A stretch of DNA of 64,000 nucleotides from Desulfuromonadales bacterium (GTDB lineage: Bacteria; Desulfobacterota; Desulfuromonadia; Desulfuromonadales; Geopsychrobacteraceae): assembly GCA_016931615.1 (NCBI GenBank), contig JAFGEL010000065.1:61718-125717 (forward strand), in the 5' to 3' direction. A model generated the notes under the pieces. That model was not told where the DNA came from and ran no database searches. It saw only the letters and a program-made list of their open reading frames with translations. Each line of letters begins with the position of its first letter. Positions within the stretch are counted from its first letter, which is position 1. Below are positions 57,993 through 64,000 of the stretch, piece by piece. The position numbers were made by a program, and so were the translations under genes.

Positions 57993-58796
57993 GTGGTTGC
58001 GAGAAAAACAATTCTTCAGATAATGGCCATGAAGGAGCGGCAGGAGAAAATTACTGTTCTGACTGCCTATGATTATCCCTTTGCCAAACTCATGGACGAA
58101 GCTGGAATCGACATGATTCTGGTTGGTGACTCGGTCGGTTCAGTGGTCTCCGGCTATGAGAATACCCTGCCGGTGACTCTTGATGAGATGATCTACCATA
58201 CCCGGGCTGTTGTCAGAGGCAGCCGACAGGCGCTTATTGTCACTGATATGCCGTTCATGTCCTATCAGGCTGATATTCGCGATGCCCGTCTCAATGCCGG
58301 CAGGCTGATCAAGGAAGCCGGAGCTCAAGCGATCAAGCTTGAAGGTGGGGAACACATGGCAGCGACGATTCGTGCCATCGTTGATATTGACATCCCGGTT
58401 GTCGGTCATATCGGTTTGACACCGCAATCGGTTCACCGCATGGGGGGCTTTCGCGTTCAGGGGCGCGAAGAAGAACAGGCCCGCAAGATAATCGCTGATG
58501 CCAAAGCGGTTGAAGCGGCCGGCGCCTTTGCCATGGTTCTGGAAGGGATTCCGCGTGATCTGGCTCGTCAGGTGACTGAAACTGTGACGATTCCGACAAT
58601 CGGAATCGGTGCCGGAGTCGACTGTGACGGACAGGTTCTGGTCATCCATGATATTCTTGGGCTGTGTGATAAATACTCACCAAAATTCGTCAAACGCTAT
58701 GCCGATGTCTCGGGTATAATTACCGAAGGCATTGAAGCCTATATCAAAGACGTCAAAGAACAAAAATTCCCGACGCCGAAACATTCTTTCAAATAA
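57993..58796 (+). CDS. panB: 3-methyl-2-oxobutanoate hydroxymethyltransferase
   Basis: VLTAYDYPFAKLMDEAGIDMILVGDSVG; GHIGLTPQSVHRMGGFRVQGR; GTG start. Confidence 0.96.
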   Translation: MVARKTILQIMAMKERQEKITVLTAYDYPFAKLMDEAGIDMILVGDSVGSVVSGYENTLPVTLDEMIYHTRAVVRGSRQALIVTDMPFMSYQADIRDARLNAGRLIKEAGAQAIKLEGGEHMAATIRAIVDIDIPVVGHIGLTPQSVHRMGGFRVQGREEEQARKIIADAKAVEAAGAFAMVLEGIPRDLARQVTETVTIPTIGIGAGVDCDGQVLVIHDILGLCDKYSPKFVKRYADVSGIITEGIEAYIKDVKEQKFPTPKHSFK

Positions 58797-58798
58797 TC

Positions 58799-59650
58799 AT
58801 GGATATCATCAATCAACCACTCCAGATGCAGCAGCGCGCTCTGGCGGAAAAACGCGCTGGAAGAACCATCAGTTTTGTGCCGACGATGGGTTATCTCCAC
58901 GCCGGACACCTGTCTTTACTGGAAGAAGGACGGCGCAGGGGAGATGTGCTGGTTCTGTCGATTTTTGTCAATCCGACCCAGTTCGGCCAGGGAGAAGATT
59001 TCGAAGACTACCCGCGTGATCTGGAGCGTGATCAGGCACTGGCGGCTCAGGCCGGGGTGGATATCATCTTCGCCCCCGGTGCACGGGAGATGTACCCTTC
59101 GGGCTATGCCACCTATGTCGATGTCGAGGGGATCACCGAGACGCTCTGCGGTGCCAGCAGACCCGGACATTTCAGGGGGGTGACGACGGTTGTCACCAAA
59201 CTTTTCACCATTGTCCAGCCCGATGTCGCCATTTTCGGTGAGAAGGACTTTCAGCAGTTGGCGGTGATCAGAAGAATGACTGCTGATCTTAACCTTCCGG
59301 TCAAGATTGTTGGTATGCCCATCTATCGCGAAGTCGATGGCCTGGCGATGAGTTCGCGCAATGTTTATTTAACCCCCGACCAACGCCGGCAGGCGCTGGT
59401 CTTGTCCCAATCACTGCATGAAGCTCGGACCATGGTTGCCTCGGGTCACAATGATGCTGCGATGATCATTCGGCAGGTACAGATAAGGATTTCTGCCCAG
59501 CCTGATGCACGGGTTGACTATGTACGTATCTGTCATTGCCTGACGCTTGAGGATCAGTCCGTGGTTGATGAGAACTCGGTTCTGCTGCTGGCCGTGTTTG
59601 TCGGCCAGACCCGGCTGATTGACAATGCTGTTTTGGTGGCCGCTCAATGA
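58799..59650 (+). CDS. panC: pantothenate synthetase
   Basis: FVPTMGYLHAGHLSLL; VNPTQFGQGEDFEDYPR; FGEKDFQQLAVIRRM. Confidence 0.96.
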   Translation: MDIINQPLQMQQRALAEKRAGRTISFVPTMGYLHAGHLSLLEEGRRRGDVLVLSIFVNPTQFGQGEDFEDYPRDLERDQALAAQAGVDIIFAPGAREMYPSGYATYVDVEGITETLCGASRPGHFRGVTTVVTKLFTIVQPDVAIFGEKDFQQLAVIRRMTADLNLPVKIVGMPIYREVDGLAMSSRNVYLTPDQRRQALVLSQSLHEARTMVASGHNDAAMIIRQVQIRISAQPDARVDYVRICHCLTLEDQSVVDENSVLLLAVFVGQTRLIDNAVLVAAQ

Positions 59651-61296
59651 CTGAAGCTGCATTAGCCAATCTGAAAAACCTGTACCGTATCTTTACCGTC
59701 CCCGAGGCTCCCGATTCAACTCTCGGCCGGGTTGACCAGGCGATCAGCCAGGATGTGGCGACTTTTCTGCAGAAACACATTGTTGCCCTCGAGCGTAGCC
59801 TTGAAGACATAGAGAAAGATTTCTCCGCCTGCAGCGTTCCGGAAGACCCGACCTTCGTTTCGGATTATACGGAATTTCTCAAAAATAAGCTCGTCGCGCA
59901 ATCGGTCCATACCGCAGCCCCCGGCTTCGTCGGTCATATGACTTCGGCCTTGCCCTATTTCATGCTGCCGCTGTCGCGGATTATGACTGCTCTGAACCAG
60001 AATCTGGTCAAGGTGGAAACCTCAAAAGCCTTTACACCATTGGAGCGCCAGGTTCTGGCGATGATGCACAACCTGATTTACCGGGAAAGTGAAGATTTTT
60101 ATCGGACCTGGATTCATGATAGTCGGCATGCTCTCGGAGCCTTCTGTTCCGGGGGGACGATTGCCAACACCACAGCTCTCTGGGCCGCACGTAATCAGCT
60201 CTTCAAGCCGCAGGGGGGCTTTCGGGGAATCGCTGAAGAGGGTTTGTTCAAGGCTTATCAGTATCTTCAATGCCAGGGCCTGGCCGTACTGGTTTCGCGC
60301 CGCGCACATTATTCCCTGAAGAAAGCCACTGACGTTTTAGGTCTCGGACGCGACAACCTGATTCTGGTCGATACCGATGATGATAACCGTATCGATATGG
60401 AGAAATTGAAAACCGCCTATCTGGGTCTGGTGAAAAACAATATTCGACCTCTGGCTCTCGTCGGTATCGCCGGTACGACGGAAACCGGGCATGTCGATCC
60501 GCTGGAAGCAATGGCCGACTTTGCTGCCGAGATCGGCTGTCATTTTCATGTCGATGCCGCCTGGGGCGGACCGACGCTGTTTTCCACGACTCATCGCGCA
60601 CTGCTCAGCGGCATCGAACGGGCCGATTCCGTTACCGTCGATGCACATAAGCAGCTCTATGTACCGATGGGGGCGGGTATGGTTCTGTTCAAAGATCCGA
60701 AAACGCTTTCAGCAATTGAGCACCATGCCAATTATATTTTGCGTCTCGGTTCAAAGGATCTCGGCAGTCATACCCTGGAAGGGTCCCGTCCGGGAATGGC
60801 CATGCTGGTTCATGCCGGGCTGTCGATTATCGGCCGCAAGGGCTATGAACTGTTGATTGACCTGGGAATTGAACGGGCAAGACAGTTCGCTGAACTGATC
60901 AACGCTCACCCCAACTTTGAACTGATCACCCGTCCTGAGTTGAATATCCTGACCTATCGTTTCAACCCTGAGTGGCTGCAGTCGCGGTTGCCCCGACTGG
61001 TTCCCGAACAGCAGCTGCGGGTAAACCAATTGCTTGACCAGATCGTCCTGGAAGTCCAAAAACGCCAACGCGAAGCAGGCAAGACTTTTGTCTCACGGAC
61101 ACGTTTGCGGGCAAGCAAATACGCTCAGGATGAACAGATTACGGTCTTTCGCTCGGTGCTGGCCAATCCTCTCAGTGATGAAAAGATCTTATCGGCAGTT
61201 CTGGAGGAACAATGTGCTATCGTACGCGAGACCGAGGTACAACGCCTGCTTGATCAGATCAGGATTCTGCTGAAGTCAACTGAAAATTCGTTGTGA
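59647..61296 (+). CDS. panP: PLP-dependent decarboxylase, probable aspartate 1-decarboxylase (PanP-like)
   Basis: Group II decarboxylase features (FHVDAAWGGP, VTVDAHKQLYVPMGAGM), about 549 aa, ATGA overlap with panC. Confidence 0.8.
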   Translation: MTEAALANLKNLYRIFTVPEAPDSTLGRVDQAISQDVATFLQKHIVALERSLEDIEKDFSACSVPEDPTFVSDYTEFLKNKLVAQSVHTAAPGFVGHMTSALPYFMLPLSRIMTALNQNLVKVETSKAFTPLERQVLAMMHNLIYRESEDFYRTWIHDSRHALGAFCSGGTIANTTALWAARNQLFKPQGGFRGIAEEGLFKAYQYLQCQGLAVLVSRRAHYSLKKATDVLGLGRDNLILVDTDDDNRIDMEKLKTAYLGLVKNNIRPLALVGIAGTTETGHVDPLEAMADFAAEIGCHFHVDAAWGGPTLFSTTHRALLSGIERADSVTVDAHKQLYVPMGAGMVLFKDPKTLSAIEHHANYILRLGSKDLGSHTLEGSRPGMAMLVHAGLSIIGRKGYELLIDLGIERARQFAELINAHPNFELITRPELNILTYRFNPEWLQSRLPRLVPEQQLRVNQLLDQIVLEVQKRQREAGKTFVSRTRLRASKYAQDEQITVFRSVLANPLSDEKILSAVLEEQCAIVRETEVQRLLDQIRILLKSTENSL

Positions 61297-62585
61297 ATGG
61301 GTCAGATATGCCTGATTCAGCCCGTATTTATACCTCGCGATTTCTTGTTCCCGGTGACGCCCCACCCATTGAAGGTGGGGCGTTGCTTGCTGTGGATGGC
61401 CGGATCGTCAGCCGTGGGTCGTTTCAGGAGCTTAAAAAAAATCATCCTAGTGTGCAGGTTGTCGATTATGGTGAAGCGATCATCGTTCCGCTTTTCGTCA
61501 ATGCCCATACGCACCTGGAATTGAGCGATTTTTCCGAATGGGCCAACAAATCAGGTGCAACTCAATCGCCCGTCGATTTTGTTGACTGGATCCTTCGCCT
61601 GATCAAGGTCAAAGCGGGTCTGGATAAACATGCTTATGCCAGCTCACTGGCTCATGGCATCGAGTTGTCAATTGCCTCGGGAACCGGCGCTGTCGGCGAT
61701 ATCCTGGCACATCATAGAGCCCGTTCAGTTTATCAAAGCTGCCCTCTTGAAGGCTGGGTTTTTCTTGAAACCCTGGGTCAGGATCCCGCGCTTATTCCGA
61801 AACTTGAAGAGCGCCTGAAGGTGGCATTAGCAGACCAGCGCGTGGAACGGTTGGCCCTCGGGGTTTCTCCGCATTCGCCGTACACCTGCAGCGCCGATTA
61901 TCTGCAGCGGCTTTACGCTCATTGTCGTCGGGAAAAAATCCTCTGTTCTACGCATCTTGCCGAATCACCTGAAGAGACCACGCTGATTGAACAGGGCCGT
62001 GGACCGATGGCGAGCCAATTTTATCCCTTTGTCGGCTGGGAAAACTTTGTCCCCCGGGGCAGTGGATTGCGGCCGGTCGAATATCTGCAGCAGCAGGGGG
62101 GACTGATTTCTGAGAATCTTCTGGTTCACGGCGTTCAGCTTAATGATGATGAGATCGAAGTGCTGGCACGGCACAATATGTCCCTGGTCCTCTGCCCACG
62201 CTCAAATACAAAGCTTAACGTCGGAAAGGCCCCCGCTGGTAAATTATTTGCGGCAGGCGTAAAATTATCGCTGGGGACAGACAGCCTGGCCAGTAACGAC
62301 AGCTTGTCCATCTGGGATGAGATGAATTCTGCCGCCAGCTGTTTTGTCGGCGAACTGGACGCTCCGACCTTGTTTCGCCTCGCGACCCAAGGCGGAGCCG
62401 AGGCGTTGAGAGTGGATGACCGGCTGGGGACCCTGGAGCTCGGAAAACAGGCCGGTTTCCAGGTTCTGAAAGCCGAAACTGAGGTTGCGCAGAAAGATAT
62501 TTTTGATTATTTTGTTGCACCGGGCAGGCAGCAGGACATTGTACAGGTTGTCCTGCATGGTCAACCCTGGTTTAAGATGAAATAA
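61293..62585 (+). CDS. amidohydrolase family deaminase (possibly aminodeoxyfutalosine deaminase-like)
   Basis: VNAHTHLELSDF; STHLAES; SLGTDSLASNDSLSIWDEM. Confidence 0.75.
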   Translation: MNGSDMPDSARIYTSRFLVPGDAPPIEGGALLAVDGRIVSRGSFQELKKNHPSVQVVDYGEAIIVPLFVNAHTHLELSDFSEWANKSGATQSPVDFVDWILRLIKVKAGLDKHAYASSLAHGIELSIASGTGAVGDILAHHRARSVYQSCPLEGWVFLETLGQDPALIPKLEERLKVALADQRVERLALGVSPHSPYTCSADYLQRLYAHCRREKILCSTHLAESPEETTLIEQGRGPMASQFYPFVGWENFVPRGSGLRPVEYLQQQGGLISENLLVHGVQLNDDEIEVLARHNMSLVLCPRSNTKLNVGKAPAGKLFAAGVKLSLGTDSLASNDSLSIWDEMNSAASCFVGELDAPTLFRLATQGGAEALRVDDRLGTLELGKQAGFQVLKAETEVAQKDIFDYFVAPGRQQDIVQVVLHGQPWFKMK

Positions 62586-62605
62586 TCAGCTACAGGCGAA
62601 TCATT

Positions 62606-63070
62606 ATGATCGAAGAATATGGAACCATTATTGAATTGAAAGAACAGCAGATCGCCGTGGTAGAGTGTATCAAGCACAGCGCCTGTCATCATTGTCCTTC
62701 GTCCGGTTCATGCCAACTGGGAGATGACAAGGACTCCATGCGGGTAGAGGCCTTCAACCAGGCCGGGGGAAAACTCAATGACCGGGTTAAGGTCGTCACC
62801 ACGACCAGGAATTTTTTACAGTCGTCTTTTCTACTTTATATCGTGCCGATTATCGGTTTGCTGATCGGTGCTATCCTGGGTCAGACTATTGGTGAACGTT
62901 TCCCGCAGCAGGTTGATCCTTCTCTGCTTTCAGCCCTGAGCGGAGCTTTTTTTCTGGTGGCGACATTTCTGGCCATACGATTTTTTACCCGCAGTCTGAA
63001 ACGCGAAAAATTCATGCCGACCATTGTCGCTATTGATTTCAGACCGTTGGCGGAAAGTGAGACCCTTTAA
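62606..63070 (+). CDS. rseC: SoxR-reducing/RseC-like membrane protein
   Basis: Cys motif CIKHSACHHCPSSGSCQLG then two TM segments. Confidence 0.82.
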   Translation: MIEEYGTIIELKEQQIAVVECIKHSACHHCPSSGSCQLGDDKDSMRVEAFNQAGGKLNDRVKVVTTTRNFLQSSFLLYIVPIIGLLIGAILGQTIGERFPQQVDPSLLSALSGAFFLVATFLAIRFFTRSLKREKFMPTIVAIDFRPLAESETL

Positions 63071-63072
63071 CA

Positions 63073-63528
63073 ATGGGGATAAAAATCATTGCCACCAATA
63101 AAAAGGCTTACCATGACTATTACATCGACGAGACCTTTGAGGCCGGTATTGTTTTGACCGGGACTGAGGTTAAATCAGTCAGGGCCGGCAAGGTGAACCT
63201 TAAGGAATCTTTCTGCCGTATTAAAGATGGCGAAGTTTATATCAACAACATGAATATTGCGGCCTATGACTTCGGTAACCGTGAAAATCATGACCCGACC
63301 CGAATGCGTAAACTGCTGTTGCATCATGCCGAAATCGATAAGCTGATCCGTTTGACGGAACAAAAAGGGCTGGCCCTGGTGCCGACCAAGATCTATTTCA
63401 GCAAGAACTATATCAAACTGGAACTGGGTGTCGGGCCGGGTAAGAAACTGCACGACAAACGGGAATCATTAAAACGTAAAGAGGCGGATCGAGAAATGGC
63501 GAAAGCCATCAAAAATGCCCATCGCTAA
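63073..63528 (+). CDS. smpB: SsrA-binding protein
   Basis: IATNKKAYHDYYIDETFEAGIVLTGTEVKSVRAGKVNLKESF; GKKLHDKRESLKRKEADREM. Confidence 0.97.
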   Translation: MGIKIIATNKKAYHDYYIDETFEAGIVLTGTEVKSVRAGKVNLKESFCRIKDGEVYINNMNIAAYDFGNRENHDPTRMRKLLLHHAEIDKLIRLTEQKGLALVPTKIYFSKNYIKLELGVGPGKKLHDKRESLKRKEADREMAKAIKNAHR

Positions 63529-63599
63529 TTTCTCTGAAATATGCCATAATGACTTGTCAGTGATTGTTTAACTCACTAAAAAACAGACATTTTTCGAAT

Positions 63600-63950
63600 G
63601 GGGGTGTCAAGGTTTCGACGGGGGACGGAAACGAAGGTCGCATGCCGGAGTGGGCTGGCTCCGTAACAAAGCCCAACTTAACTAAACGCAGACTCTGACG
63701 TTAGTTACGCATTAGCAGCTTAATGCTGCTACGTCCTTGTATTCATCGCCTGTGTGGGTGCCGGGACGTTAATTGAGCAGGCTAGTCATGAAGACAGACT
63801 GCGACTTCATGGCGAAACTTTAGCAGACTCGCCTGGTGGATATCCTGTCTGTGGGAGCTTCATCCGGTTAAATTAATTTGCAGACTAAGCATGTAGAAGC
63901 CTTACGTGGAAAGCTTTCGGACGCGGGTTCGATTCCCGCCACCTCCACCA
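63600..63950 (+). ncRNA. ssrA: tmRNA
   Basis: 5' GGGGGTG pairs with 3' CACCTCC; T-arm GGTTCGATTCCCGCC...ACCTCCACCA; tag frame GCA GAC TCT GAC GTT AGT TAC GCA TTA GCA GCT TAA. Confidence 0.96.
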
Positions 63951-64000
63951 TTTAGAAAAGACAAACCCGTCTCTCTGGGGTCATTCTCCGGGGTGACGGG

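Noticed and set aside
1-64000. CRISPR arrays, transposases, prophage genes, tRNA or rRNA genes
   Set aside because: None found by reading; no regular repeats, IS-type genes or tRNA-like sequences other than tmRNA were seen.

Overview
This 64 kb window is a gene-dense bacterial chromosome segment. Gene content and protein style suggest a Desulfuromonadales/Geobacter-like deltaproteobacterium, but that is an inference and no 16S is present. Most of it is core metabolism and housekeeping: an Mla-type lipid ABC transporter, split methionine synthase plus rubredoxin, metF, miaB, a DEAD helicase, class I fumarase, a cysE-iscR-nifS-iscU-mnmA-mtaB operon, B12-dependent RNR, phoH, tsaD, rsmA, NAD-GDH, panB-panC-panP, smpB and tmRNA. 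There is also a block of c-di-GMP signalling genes (5.6-13.2 kb). The best candidate for an undescribed system is the operon at about 18.27-22.84 kb: a FadR-type regulator with several operator-like dyads, a Tat-exported metallo-beta-lactamase-fold hydrolase, an internal terminator, an orphan polytopic membrane protein, two uncharacterised soluble proteins and a monoheme c-type cytochrome. Secondary leads are a possible structured RNA or leader upstream of panB, paired IscR-type sites upstream of cysE-iscR, paired NrdR-type boxes upstream of nrdJ, a truncated REC-HPt remnant, a stand-alone MshEN-type putative c-di-GMP receptor, and an HtrA-like gene broken by a frameshift. All family calls come from reading motifs by eye; no database search was run.
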